Assembly: GCF_025698545.1 (NCBI RefSeq)
Contig: NC_068565.1
Coordinates: 8,184,001 to 8,248,000 of the forward strand
Direction of reading: 5' to 3'
Length of the DNA stretch: 64,000 nucleotides
Origin: Gossypium raimondii
Taxonomy: Eukaryota; Streptophyta; Magnoliopsida; Malvales; Malvaceae
Made by a program: the position numbers and the translations under genes
The notes under the pieces: generated by a model
The model's database searches: none
Told to the model about the DNA's origin: nothing
What the model saw: the letters and a program-made list of their open reading frames with translations, nothing else
In this document: positions 45,962 to 58,000 of the stretch, piece by piece
Layout of the letters: the number at the start of each line of letters is the position of its first letter
Numbering within the stretch: the stretch's first letter is position 1

Positions 45962-47970
45962 ATGGAGGGTGATCTTAGTGCTCCGGAGGAGAAGACGGAA
46001 GTGGCAGCGTCTCCTACGTGTTGCGTCACCGGCGCCACCGGTTACATCGGGTCATGGTTGGTGAAGCTTCTTCTTGAAAGAGGTTATAAAGTTCATGCCA
46101 CAGTGAGAAATCCAGGTTTCTTTCATCTTATTTCTTCAATATTTACATGTAATATTAAGAATTAAATCGAAGGCTATAAGAGAGGATTAAATTATTTGGA
46201 GAAAAATCTTAGACATGCATGCATGTTTATTTGTTATGAATCACTTTAAATATACATATAATTAGTAATGAAGTTATGTTATATATTTGTTTCCATTTAA
46301 TGTAACAATAATTCACTTTCCAAGGTTTCATTTGAAATTGGATTTGAGCAATCTCTTATTACTCTTCAACTTGCTGGATTAGTCTTTGATTAAGTCTGTT
46401 TATACATGATTTTGTACTTTATTATTTTTAAGTTACTTAAGTGTATCAAGACTTGGGTAAATTAAGTTGTCCGAGTGCCACTTGACAAAAATTAAGATGA
46501 TTTTGAGTTTTTTTTTTTTTAATTTAACTCGAATAGATCATGAGCACAAATATATATATATATTTTTAGACTTCTAAATCATCCATTACACCCCCAAAAA
46601 ATATGTAGTGATAGGATTAAATCAGAACCTGGCTTGTTTTGTTGAATGGTTTATAGTAAAACCTAAAATGAAGCCTAATTCAATCTCAGAAAAGGCTTTA
46701 CATCTATTACAACTATGGAATGGAGGTGACCGACTGAGATTATTCAAAGCTGATTTGCTCGAAGAAGGGAGCTTTGATGAAGCTGTCAAGGGCTGCAACG
46801 GTGTATTTCATGTGGCAGCTTCAATGGAATTCGATGCCAATACAAACGAAAATATTGGTAAATTCTGCATTACCTTCAAGCATCATGTAACTTATATCAG
46901 TTATTTCAAAGCATTTTCATTCACAATTTTACTTGATTTTTGAAGAATCATATGTTAGATCAAACATTATTAACCCTGCAATCAAAGGCACTGAAAACCT
47001 CCTCAAATCTTGCTTGAAATCCAAGACAGTGAAAAGGGTTGTTTTCACATCCTCCATAAGTACTATCACTGCCAAAGACAGCAATGGAAATTGGAGATCT
47101 GTTGTGGATGAATCTTGCCAGACCACAATTGATCCTGTCTTGAATGCAAAAGCAAGTGGATGGGTACAAAGCATTCTGCTTCATCTTCTATTCTACCTAT
47201 GCTCCAACCAATTAGTTCCTCTTGCAATGGAACTTAAATATGTATATATATATTCCTGGTATTCAACAGGTTTATGTGCTCTCCAAGCTTTTGACTGAAG
47301 AAGCAGCATTCAAGTTTGCAAACGAGAATGCTATTGACCTTGTTTCAGTGATAACCACGACTGTAGCCGGTCCTTTCCTCACAACCACCATTCCCTCAAG
47401 CATTCAAGTGCTCTTGTCACCAATCACAGGTTACCAGCAAAATGCTAGCATATAGGTGCCTAAAATGTCATATCATATAGGTTATCTACATTTTGGTTTA
47501 TTAGCTAAATGTTTGTATTCATATAGGTGATCCCAAGTACTTGTCAATACTGTCTGCTGTAAAGGCAAGAATGGGGTCGATTGCTTTAGTTCACATTGAA
47601 GATATATGCAGTGCCCACATTTTTCTAATGGAGCATGACAGAGCAGAAGGTAAATACATATGCTGTGCCTGCAGCTCTCCCATGTATGAACTGATTAATC
47701 ACCTTGCTCAAGAGAATCCGAGTTTAGATATTCAGAGGTAAGGTTTTACATGAAGGTATATTTGGTTGTTCTGAAATTCGGTAATCTGATTGGTTTCCCC
47801 TTTGGTATTTCTATGTTCCCAGGTTGGAGGCTGGGGAAAAAAGTACAAAACCTCCAGAGATTTCTTCAAGGAAGTTAAAAGATTTAGGCTTCACTTACAA
47901 GCATGGAATAGAAGATATAATTCATCAAACAATCACCGCATGTGTAGATTATGGGTTTCTGAAGATCTAG
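45962..47970 (+). CDS. Anthocyanidin reductase-like / DFR-family NADPH reductase (6 exons)
   Basis: Exons 45962-46115, 46690-46857, 46946-47163, 47270-47429, 47527-47737 and 47823-47970 join in frame into 352 aa; all introns are GT-AG. The N-terminal Rossmann motif is [10 protein letters not shown] (residues 23-32). A downstream CNGVFHVAA segment and FTSSIST (141-147) match the dihydroflavonol 4-reductase / anthocyanidin reductase / cinnamoyl-CoA reductase group of extended short-chain dehydrogenases. The catalytic pair is Tyr182 and Lys186 in YVLSK, at the start of exon 4. [15 protein letters not shown] is the usual C-terminal domain motif. It is closest to my memory of Arabidopsis At4g27250, annotated as a putative anthocyanidin reductase, not to true BAN. 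NADPH use is expected; the substrate is unknown. No stop or frameshift is seen, so the gene looks intact. Confidence 0.92.
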
Positions 47971-50279
47971 AGGCATATGTTTTGTTCCTACTTTCCTAGC
48001 ATCCTAGTAATCAAAGTTCATAGCATTTATTAATGAAAGTGACAATGCGGACCTAGTTTACTGAAACATGACCGCATGAATCGAACGGCGTCTATTGCGG
48101 CACCAAACTTGCCCTGTATTCTTATACCAGATTTAGTCTAACTTATTGTCACAATGGCAATTAATTGAGATGGTAAGAAATCATGTACATATAGACTGAT
48201 GAAGGCTAAGTAGTCTAAAACACAACTTACTGAGGGAACTTGAGACTTGGGCCCCAAAAAATAAATATAAAGACAGATGTATTTGCTTCTTGGTACCATT
48301 CAACTTTCCATTGGATTGGAAATTGTTGCAGAATGTATACATAATCTACATATTTAATGCAAAAGCTAATTCTTCAACTAACTCAACCAACTTCTTTCCA
48401 TTAATGGTCCAGGGTTGGTTATAAGATTATTCTATCCCACTTTGCTTGATTTGGGGCCCATTCTAGGCTAACTTCAATTTTCTGACCAATGGCAAAAGTA
48501 GCTTCAAGGGATCACATTGGTATCCAAATGGTATTATGAACTCAAAACACCCAGCTTGCCATAAAATGAACTCTAAAGTTGTGCATTTTTTTTAATCCTG
48601 TTGAGTCAATAACTAGCCATGCCATTGCAGTCAAACAAAAGAACAGCCACCTTTTAACATGGTTAGTTGATTCCTGGAAGCAGAAGCTAAGGGAGTAGTA
48701 ATTAAACCAATGTAGCTTCGACTCTTTATCGATACTCATAATATTCGGATATGTATACAAGGATATAATCTTCCAATGATCCTGCAAATACATAGCATAA
48801 CTTATTCTAAGTTTAAATGTTTATAGACTAGACTTGATTCTAGTAGGGCTATTTGGATTTTTCTTGAGTGATGATTTCAAAGTATTTTTTCTAATAATTA
48901 CTCCTGAAACAGAAAATATTGACAGTACAAAATCTGAATGAATAATAAATTTTAGTTTAACCTATCAAAAATATTGACTTCAACTGCGAATAGCTCAGGA
49001 AGGTGACAGCCCACATGATGATGAAGAGTCTAAATCAGTTCTGGAATTGGAGTTCAATTTTAAAATGGAGGAAATAAATATCTTCCATTTGTTTTCATCT
49101 GCTTCCAAACTACCCCCAATCCAATATTTAAGACATTATTTAATGGAATTCGATGCCTAGAATTTATGTTTTTTCTTTTCTTTCTTTTTTCCAGAGAAGA
49201 GAAAAGAGGGTTTGCATTCATTTATGAGATGCATGTGCCAGAGAGCTTTTAAAAGCTGTACTGATGTTGCAGTAAGAAGATGACATAATTAAAATCCATA
49301 CTCATATAGAAGCTGTAAAAAAATCCTTCCAGGTAACCAGTAAAATTTATAGTTTCAAATTCAAGAGAGGGAAACAAAGAAGGGTGTTTATTTTTTTACA
49401 GACAGTGACATTCAAATCTTAAAACCAATGTAATTAAATTTAGGATTGCAAGACCACGTCTAAGATGCAGTCTTTTCAAGGTATTTGTCCTGTTGGAATG
49501 GATTAAAAAATTATTTGAGCCTTACCTCGTCCAGCCAGGACCACATGTCTATTCATGTTTTGATATTAGCTAGTGGACATTAACATTCATTATTATTTTC
49601 TGTTCATTGTCTTTCCTAAGAGAGCCATACCAGAAAACACTAAAACATGCTTAGAAGAGTCCCATGTTCTTAAATCACTAATTTCCATTGAGTTTGAATC
49701 TAAACATGGTCCATGCTTCATTAATTAGTAAACTTGTCCCTTACATGTTTCTTGAATGGATTAACAACTTTATAAAATGAAATCAACAAGACAACAATTT
49801 AACTTGTTCTCTAACCCCTATTGACACAGACATATGTAAGCAATCATGTAACTGGTTGGAATGCTTAATCAATAATCAAATTATTGTACCTTTCTCAAAA
49901 GAGAGGGAAAACAAAAAGATTCCATTGATTACAGAATTATATCTATCTTTCAAATCCTGGATTTGTCTCTATCTATGTCAATATCTGGATCTCTTATCCA
50001 AAAGGCTGACAAAGGTATTAAGTGCATATATTTGAAAAAACTGTAATGAAGCTTGAAATATTCAATCATGGTTGATGAAATATAAATTTTGCCACACATC
50101 TTTCATCTACAATACAGTTCCTAAACACAAAAGAAGCAATATAATTGCATGAAAAACCAGAACATATCAGCAATTAACAAGAATATTGCAAGAAGAATGA
50201 GAATTCTTTCCAAAAAAGAAAAACTCTACCAAGGAAAAAGGGATTCACATAACTTTCATAAAGTCACAACTTGTGTCTT
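47971..50279. other. Intergenic region between two converging genes
   Basis: 3' flanks of the reductase (+) and the zinc-finger gene (-). About 2.3 kb without a recognisable gene or clear transposon. The small open frames (for example 48542-48793) have no features of real proteins. Confidence 0.6.
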
Positions 50280-51913
50280 CTAAGGTTTGCAGATTACCAC
50301 AAAACAAGGAAGTAGAGCTCTGGGATTGAGCAGATAAAGTTCTTCGATGTTCGAATATAGACCGACTTTCCCGGCCAACGAATCAAACCCGGTTTGGCCT
50401 GCCATTTCTTGTATATTCTCCAAAGGTCTATGAACTCGTCCAGCTATTACCCTGCAAACTATTAAAGCTTTCCTTATAGATGGATCGTCTTCGAGAATTT
50501 GAATGGACTCGAAAGCTCGTCCACTTGTGGAAGTTGTAAAAACACCAAGTCCTTCCTTGAGCTCTTTCTTGGCAGAGAATCCATTCCTAATAATCCGACA
50601 TACACAACATTTTTCGGATATACAAAGACTTGAGGAGCCATTTAGACCAAGAGAACATGCCACGGTTGTGCCATAGAACCTCAACAGCTCATTTCCATCA
50701 GCAATGCACCGAGGATGTTTCTTGGGAAGTTTGCTTGCTTTAATCTTCACAATTTCTCTATAATCTTCGAATCGAGCCAGAGTCTTTTGCATGTTGTGGA
50801 CCTTCAAAACCCTTTCAATCCGGCCACAATGGTTCTCAGACTTTAACCAACTTGTTCGGCATATGATTTCAACAATCTTCCTAGATGAGTCGCCTTCCAC
50901 AAGTTCAGTAACTGCCAAAGATGGAGAATGTTTAACAACTGATAATGAAAAGTTAATTATGAAAAACAAAACCCCACACTGGATCTTATCTGCTTGAATT
51001 ATTTTATTCAAGAAAGTATGGCCATATCCAATCAAACTACCAACAACAAAAAAAGGGCACTTAAACTTGGATCTTGTAACCAAAATAATGCTAGGATGTG
51101 TGGTCAGAGGAAAGTGGATGATAAAAAGTACCAAGAAGATAAGAAAACAATGGAGGAAAAGCAAAGAAGAGATTTTACGATAAATGGAAAGGTTGCATCT
51201 TTGAAGAAATTGAGAGAAAAACAAAAATGGAATCCAAAAATGAAATTACCAGCATGCTTAGATAGATGGTGAGTTTCAGCAGCTTCCCATTTGTTGAATT
51301 GTTCTCCACATTTGTGACAAGTGACTGTACAACTTCCATTAGAGTCTGCGTCAAGTGGAACTCTATTGCTTGAATGCCCATTTCCACCACTGCCTTTCCT
51401 TTCTGATACAAGGAAAGGTGATTTCCTTGGAGGAGTAGTAGTGGAAGAATTCTTAAAAGAAGGGTTAAAATAATGCATTGTTGGGTGACCTCCAGGCCCT
51501 GGTGTTCCAGGCCTTAAAGTACCAACAAAAGTTGAGCCCCCACCGCTCCCACCACCACCGCCGCCGCCATTAGCATCCATGTTACCTCCATTAGTGAGAC
51601 TATCTTGGAAGCCTCCAAAACCAGTGATTTTGAGCTCACACCTAGAGTTGCTAAGAATAACTTCATGGGTAATAGGGTTAAGGAACTCACTGCTCCCAAT
51701 GGATCTAGGACTACAACTGGGTGGCTTCTCTAAATGTCTCTTGCTTCCATGAATGACATCCTTGAGGTTTGCTATAGACCTTGAACAACCAGACCTCCCT
51801 GCTTTCCTTGTCAATATTGTACTCAATTGCTTCCTGGTTTTTGGGTCATGAACATCTGATGGCTCTGATTTGCAGTGTAAAGATCTCTTCAATGAAAACC
51901 AAACTGTTGGCAT
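50280..51913 (-). CDS. Plant C2H2-type zinc-finger protein (2 exons)
   Basis: Exon 1 is 51913-51250 and exon 2 is 50911-50280. The intron (338 bp) is GT-AG, phase 1; the product is 431 aa. It starts MPTVWFSLKRSLHCK; an ATG 16 codons upstream (51961) would add a Lys/Glu run encoded by a GAA-rich leader, so 51913 is preferred. One C2H2 finger: Cys199, Cys202, His215 or His216, His220 (CHKCGEQFNKWEAAETHH). Before it are a Gly run (about 116-126) and a Ser/Pro-rich stretch. After it comes a large conserved C-terminal domain, with VTELVEGDSSRKIVEIICR, KVHNMQKTLARFE, KKHPRCIADGNELLRFYGT, CCVCRIIRNGF and an end in NPRALLPCFVVICKP. This architecture matches the plant group around At4g27240 and At5g54630. 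It may act in the nucleus; the exact role is unknown to me. Confidence 0.93.
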
Positions 51914-51962
51914 TGTTTTTTTTTTTTTTGTTTCCTCTTCTTTCTTCTTCTTCTTCTTCAAA
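51914..51962 (-). repeat. GAA-rich leader of the zinc-finger gene
   Basis: On the minus strand a run of GAA/AAG triplets and A8-A12 tracts precedes the chosen start. Purine-rich leaders are common in plants; translated, this gives a Lys/Glu run in frame with the gene. Confidence 0.55.
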
Positions 51963-53241
51963 AAAAAATCAACCTTTCTTCTTTAGCAATCCACCTTTAC
52001 TTTTGGCCATGAAAAGTTGGGTTTCTTCTAGCTTTGTATTTTTACTCGCATTGACAGCAATTTCATTACCATATTTGGAACGAAATAAACTCAACAGCTG
52101 AAAAATGTCCTGTGGAAGAAAAGCATCATCAAAAATAGAACTGCAAAACAACACCCAGATTAAATAATAAAAACAAGAATAAATAAATAAATCGAACACT
52201 TAATGTACCATGCTGTTGTATGGTAGTTCTTACATGAAAACTCAGCTCATCACTAACCATCATTCCATGAAAATATGTTTTTCAGCTTTTTCTGATTAAT
52301 TGGTTGTCCGTGTAAGAAGAGGAAAACAAGACAAAAAAAAAAAAAACAATGAGCACTAGGCCAAGGATTAGTAATATATATTTATATATATAATTAATCA
52401 CACACTAAAAAGAAAAATTAAACAAATTCTATCTTTTAATGTTGAAGTTTCCAAGTTGTATTTTTTTGTTATATAATTACAATTATAAATGTAATTAAAA
52501 TAAATTATTAAAATGCAAAAAAGAATACAATTATATTTGGTCCAAATACACATGGATATGTTAAATTAAAATTAAAGTGGTTAGAAAATGGTTTTCAATC
52601 AAATTGTAGATCTTCTTACGCTTACAACTAACAATCTAAAATATTTAGACCTATTATGTTCACATTGTTTGCCTAGAGTTGACATTATTTCTTAATATGC
52701 TATAATTATAAATTAAGAAAACTAAAACAAGGTCTCTAACAGAACATATTTAGAGTAGTATAATTTCAATGGAAGCGGCCAATTTGAAAATTTCAAGGTT
52801 TCCAATCCAAGTCAGTGGCCCCTAATTTAATTGTAAGAGCACTTCTACTATACATCTCGTGACTCATTTCAAATTAATTTTTTAATCAATTTTTTAATAA
52901 AATGAGCATATACTTCCTTTTAACTTATCAAAATATACCACACTATTAGTAAGATAATATTTAGTGGAATTATTGCAATATTATATTTTTAATAACTTTT
53001 AAAAAAAATTTAAAGTAGTTTTGAGATTATTTCTTAAAAATATGCATTTTTGTAAAAAATTATTCAAATCTATCTCCATTTTAAATACTCAATTTTTCGA
53101 GGTTAAAGATATTTTAAAAAATTTTAACTATATTTTAATCCCATGAATATCGAGGTCTATTTAAAAAAAAATTAACCATAACTTATTTAAGCTTAAATTC
53201 ATTTTTGGCGTATGAACTTGGCACTTCCTCCTAGATGATAC
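51963..53241. other. Upstream flank of the zinc-finger gene, no gene
   Basis: AT-rich. An A12 run lies at about 52333. No coding sequence or clear transposon recognised. Confidence 0.5.
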
Positions 53242-53244
53242 TTA

Positions 53245-53823
53245 GGGGGCATTTGATTCGTCGTTCCGAAATGAGATTACGGTGTTTGGATTGCCATCAT
53301 TCCAGTCATCCTTTAATCTCACATTACGGGATAGTGTCAAAATATTGTAATATAATGTGTGATCACATTATGACCCATTTTTTTAGGTTATATTAGATTA
53401 GAGATGTAATCTTAAATTTTAGATCAATTTTTCCTTTGTTTTATTATTTTAATCAATTTAAATTTTGTTTCTTAAATAAAATTTAAGACTACTTAAAACA
53501 AAAATATATATTTTATTAAATATGAACTAGTAAATGTCATACATTACAATTACAATTACTACATTTTATTTAATAATTTATTTATTAATATATTAATTAT
53601 GATTATAATTATAATTTAAGCTTGTTAAAAAATAAATTCTATAATAAGAACAATTGAGTAAAATGTACTTCTAAGTAATTGTACAATTTGTCAACCAAAC
53701 ACATAAATCTTAGATTCCAGTCAAATAAACTAAACAATATAATCTCACATTCCACTTGTAATCTTATATTCTCATAATCCTATTACGAAACATAATCTAA
53801 GATTCATCGAGCTAAATAGACCT
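53245..53823. mobile_element. Possible PIF/Harbinger-type MITE, 579 bp
   Basis: Flanked by TTA on both sides (53242-53244 and 53824-53826). The ends GGGGGCATTTGATTCG and CGAGCTAAATAGACCT form imperfect inverted repeats (9 of 16). Inside, TGAGATTAC / GTAATCTTA-like words near both ends are also complementary. A TTA duplication and GGGGGCATTTG-like ends suit a Tourist-like element. It is old and without coding capacity. Confidence 0.45.
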
Positions 53824-54290
53824 TTAATGTTTTTTTTCTTTTAGATTGGTACTTGAACCTTTTTTATGTTAACTATTTTGATAATTTTTTATAACACTGT
53901 TGAGTTTAGGGTAAGTGACAGTATAAGATTGTAACACATGATCATAATGACATCATCATCAAAAAATTAAATAAATTTATAAAAAATTGTAAACAATTTA
54001 TAAAATATAAAACAAATATTTCAATAAATAAAATATACATTAAAATTCAAAATTATGAAAATAAAATTAAAATTTTCAACTATTTTTTCTTTTCTCATCA
54101 ACTATCTCAAATTTTTCATTAAACAAATAAAATTTCATCATTATCTCATCTTCATTGCTCCATTTACTCCACAATAATCCCCAATAAATAAAGAACCCAT
54201 TTTAATGGTTAAAACTAGTGACAGTAACAGAATTAAACCTACAAATTGTTCAACTTAGAAATTCAACAATACCCACAAAAATTTCAACCA

Positions 54291-54320
<30 letters not shown>
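54291..54320. repeat. (AT)n microsatellite
   Basis: Alternating AT over 30 bases with one G at 54309. Confidence 0.9.
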
Positions 54321-54321
<1 letters not shown>

Positions 54322-54389
54322 AACCAAGAATTAAACAAAAGTTTTAGAGAGTAGACAAGAAAGGAAAAAATAAAGAGTTTGAGGAAAAG

Positions 54390-54527
54390 ATGAGCTTGTT
54401 GACAGTAGAAGCAAAAGTGTCGAGTCTGGTGTGCCAGTTGGAAAATGTTCAAGGTATGGTCGACGCACTTTCCACTTTCCATCACTCAATGGAAACGCCA
54501 TCAATTTCATCTCTAGAATCTGTCTAG
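54390..54527 (+). CDS. Small hypothetical open frame (45 aa)
   Basis: ATG at 54390, stop TAG at 54525-54527. It begins MSLLTVEAKVSSLVCQLENV and has a heptad-like pattern that could form a short helix. No homologue recognised. It lies between the zinc-finger gene and the copia element, with no support beyond being open; it may be a gene remnant or chance. The sequence from 54528 to 54887 holds nothing recognised. Confidence 0.15.
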   Translation: MSLLTVEAKVSSLVCQLENVQGMVDALSTFHHSMETPSISSLESV

Positions 54528-54887
54528 TCTCATTTCATTCCTTCAAAGCAACATTCCTTCAACACTACCTCCTCTCAAAATCTCAAATATTGCACTTGTG
54601 ACACCACTACTTTCACCTCTAACCTTCAAAAACCCTAACCCAATTCTTAATTAGGAGACCATTGCCAAAGAGTTTATAGCCTTTTTTAACTACCCTTTTT
54701 ATGTTGTATTTGCACCAGTTAGCCTAACCTATTGTCATTTTCATGCCCCTGCTACTAAACCCAAATGCGATGAATTGGATACATCCATAGTTAAATTTGG
54801 TCGATGGATAAGTTTTCGAAAGTTTGCACCTTCTACATCTCAAGTATCGACTTTAACAATGTTTAATCTTGTCAGACCTTGGCTCCA

Positions 54888-55092
54888 TGTTAGAATATAG
54901 AGTCTGTTAGTTTGTTACTAATCTGTTACTCCGTCTGGTATGTTGTTAGTATTATGGTTATTAGCAGTTGTACAAGTATAAAAATCCTACCAGTGTACTC
55001 ATCCAGGTAGATAATATACTAAGTAATATTTCAGTGATTTCAGTTTTTCTCATTTTTTTTCTTTGTTATTCATTTCAATAGAGTTACTAACA
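54888..55092 (+). repeat. 5' LTR of the copia element
   Basis: 205 bp, TG...CA ends. It includes a GTATAAAAATCC TATA-like word (about 54976) and is almost collinear with 60008-60211. Confidence 0.93.
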
Positions 55093-58000
55093 TGGCATCA
55101 GTTGTCTGATTTCCTGGGACCTGCTTCCTCTATCGTTTTCATGGAAAATTCCATCGATTCTACTTCCGCTGCTTCTTTTTCCAGCTCTCGTTTGATTCAG
55201 TCGTTTCCTCATCATGATACAATAAAGTTAGATGACAGAAATTTTGTGCAATGACAGCAATATGTATGATTGATCATTAAAGGTTATGAACTGTAAGGAT
55301 TTTTAGAGGGTACATTACTTGTTCCGCCTCGTTTTGTGGTATCTCCAGATGGAGTTTGACTCCGAATCCTGATGCGTCTCTCTTTATTCAACAAGATAAG
55401 TTACTCACCTATTGGTTACTTTCTACGATTAGTGCCTCGTTACTATATTGTTTTACAACTGCCAAAATAGCTTGTGAAGTGTGGAGCAATGCGAATCGGC
55501 TCTTCGCTGCTGCCACTGGTACTAAACTGTCTCGAATGAAGCATGATCTACACTCCATCAAGAAAGGAGCGTTAACTATCAAAGAATACATTGCCAAGAT
55601 ACAGAATACCTGTGCATTGCTCTAGGCATTTGGATCTATCGTTTTGGAGGTCGAAAAAGTAGAGATTATTCTTGTCGGTCTCTCATCGGACTATGATGAA
55701 GTGATAACTTTGGCATCGTTTTCATCAGAAACTCTTCCGTTCCAAAAAAATAGTCGATGTTCTCTTGGAATTCAAAAATTGTCAAACACGTACGGTGCAT
55801 GATGAGCCGTTGCATGCCAATATGGTTGAGGTTTCTACGACTACAACAGTGGCCGACTCTGATCGTGGTGGTTGTTCTGCATGCAGTTCACGTGGGCGTG
55901 GTTTTAACCTTGGATACAATGTCAGATCTGCAGTCGTTATGGCCATCTGGTGCAGTGTTGCTTCTACCGTGTTAATCGCGACTACGACAGTCTATCTGCT
56001 CCGGTCATGGCCTAATTCTCCTATGCTCATGATGGACAGGGGACGCACGGTGATATGTTTTAGCGATTCGCTGGTTTCGGTAGGCCTGGGCAGCATGCTA
56101 GCTCGACGGGAGCAGTACCAACGCAATTTCCCAGTGGCTCTTCGTGAGGAAGGTGGCCACAAGTACAAAATTTTGGCTTCCCTCTGCCGCAAGCTAGGGC
56201 TCCAAATCCTTTTGTTCCGAATAACATTGATAAGGCTGGTCATATATTTGGATCTACTGGTGGCCCATAAGGTGATAAGATTGGGTCTGCTGATGGACCA
56301 GGTCTATATTATAGTCCATATGGCAGACAACCCATGCAATACAATATTGGCCGGCATCCTCTTGGGCCTTCTACTAGTGTTCACAGGCCGTTTGGTGCAG
56401 GTCAAAATATTGAGCTACCTATTCCTGGTGGGCAAGCCACTGCTGGTCCTAATATTGACAAAACTCTCTTGGGTCAACTGCTAACTTTGTTGACCTTGAG
56501 GATTCTTTTGGACCTGATCAAGGTTTTGGTCACACTGCTGCTATGCCAAATAATGGATCTGGGGTTTCGTGGTTAACTAAACCATGAGCACATGTTATTA
56601 ATTTTGAGTCCTCACCGTGTATTGGGTTGCCCCGTATTCCTAATTTTTATGCATCTGATTTTTCGGCTGCTTTTGGGTCCAATACTAATACCACGCAGTA
56701 TGGGTCCAATTCTAATAATAATGATTCCTATGTTCCTGTGCCTGTTGGGACCTCGTCCTGGTATCCAGATTTAGGGGCTACTCATCATGTTTGTTAAAAT
56801 ACCTCTAGCTTAAATGAGTCCGTTCCATACTCAGGTACATATTCTCTTTTTATGGGTAATGGAGCCTCCACTAAAATTTCGTCTATTGGGAATTTTGTTT
56901 TACCTACAAAGAAGAAACTATTACATTTGTCTAATGTCCTATGCGTGCCAAGTATCTGAAAGAATCTTATGTCTGTCTCTCAGTTTACTAATAACAATAA
57001 TGTATTTTTTAAATTCCATCCATCTTATTATGTTATTAAGGACATCCAAACACAGGAAATTTTGTTGCGGGGCTAAGCTCGTGATGGTCTCTATCAATTT
57101 TCAGTCGGTTCGTCTCTTCCATCTCATATAGCTTCTTTTGCTCACAACACCAAGATCCATGATTGTCATTCAGAAGATGATGTTTTTACATTGTGGCATA
57201 AAAGACTTGGTCATCCGTCTGACTGCCTCAGTTGTTAAACTTGTTCTTGATAAATGTCAAATTGTTTCAAATAAAAAATGTCTTGATAATATCTGTATTG
57301 CATGTCAGAAAGGTAAATCACATAAATTGTCTTTTTCACACTCTACTACTAATTATATGGATTTTTTTGACTTGGTTGTTTCTGGTTTATAGGGACCAAC
57401 TTCTGTTGTCTGTGGGAGTAATTCTGTATTATGTTTCATTTATTGACATGCGTAGTCGGTTTACTTGGATTTATCTGATTCGACGTAAATTTCAGGTAGT
57501 TGAGTGTTTTATTCAGTTTCAAAAGATGGTCAAAACTCAGTTTGGAAAGGATATTAAAAAATTTCAAAGTGATTGGGTGGTGAATTTCGTGCCTTTGCAT
57601 CAATACTGGCTAGTCATAGGATTCTTCATCGACTTTTTTGCCCACATACATCCAAACAGAACGGTGTTACTGAGCGTAAACACAGACATATTGTTGAGAC
57701 TGGTCTTACACTCTTGGCCCAAGCCAACCCACCTATGGATTATTAGGGTTATGCATTCTGCAATGTCGTTCATCTCATAAATCGTCTACCTACTCCAGTT
57801 CTGAAATGTCAATCTCCGTATCAAGTCCGTCATGGTCGTGAACCTATATATGATCACTTGAGGGTGTTCAGTTGTTGTTGTTTTTCGTATTTGCGCCTAT
57901 TTGTGCGTCACAAGTTAGATTTCCATTCACAACCATGTACATTTTTGGGGTACAGCTCCCAACATAAAGGCTATCATTGTCTCACACTAGATGGTAAGAT

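Noticed and set aside
50280..51224. A single-exon 314-residue protein
   Set aside because: Its first 104 residues come from the end of exon 1 out of frame and from intron sequence. The conserved part starts at the splice acceptor before VTELVEGD.
55765..56484. 239-residue novel membrane protein
   Set aside because: It lies between gag and protease of the copia element and is a shifted reading of the gag linker; the hydrophobic look is a frame artefact.
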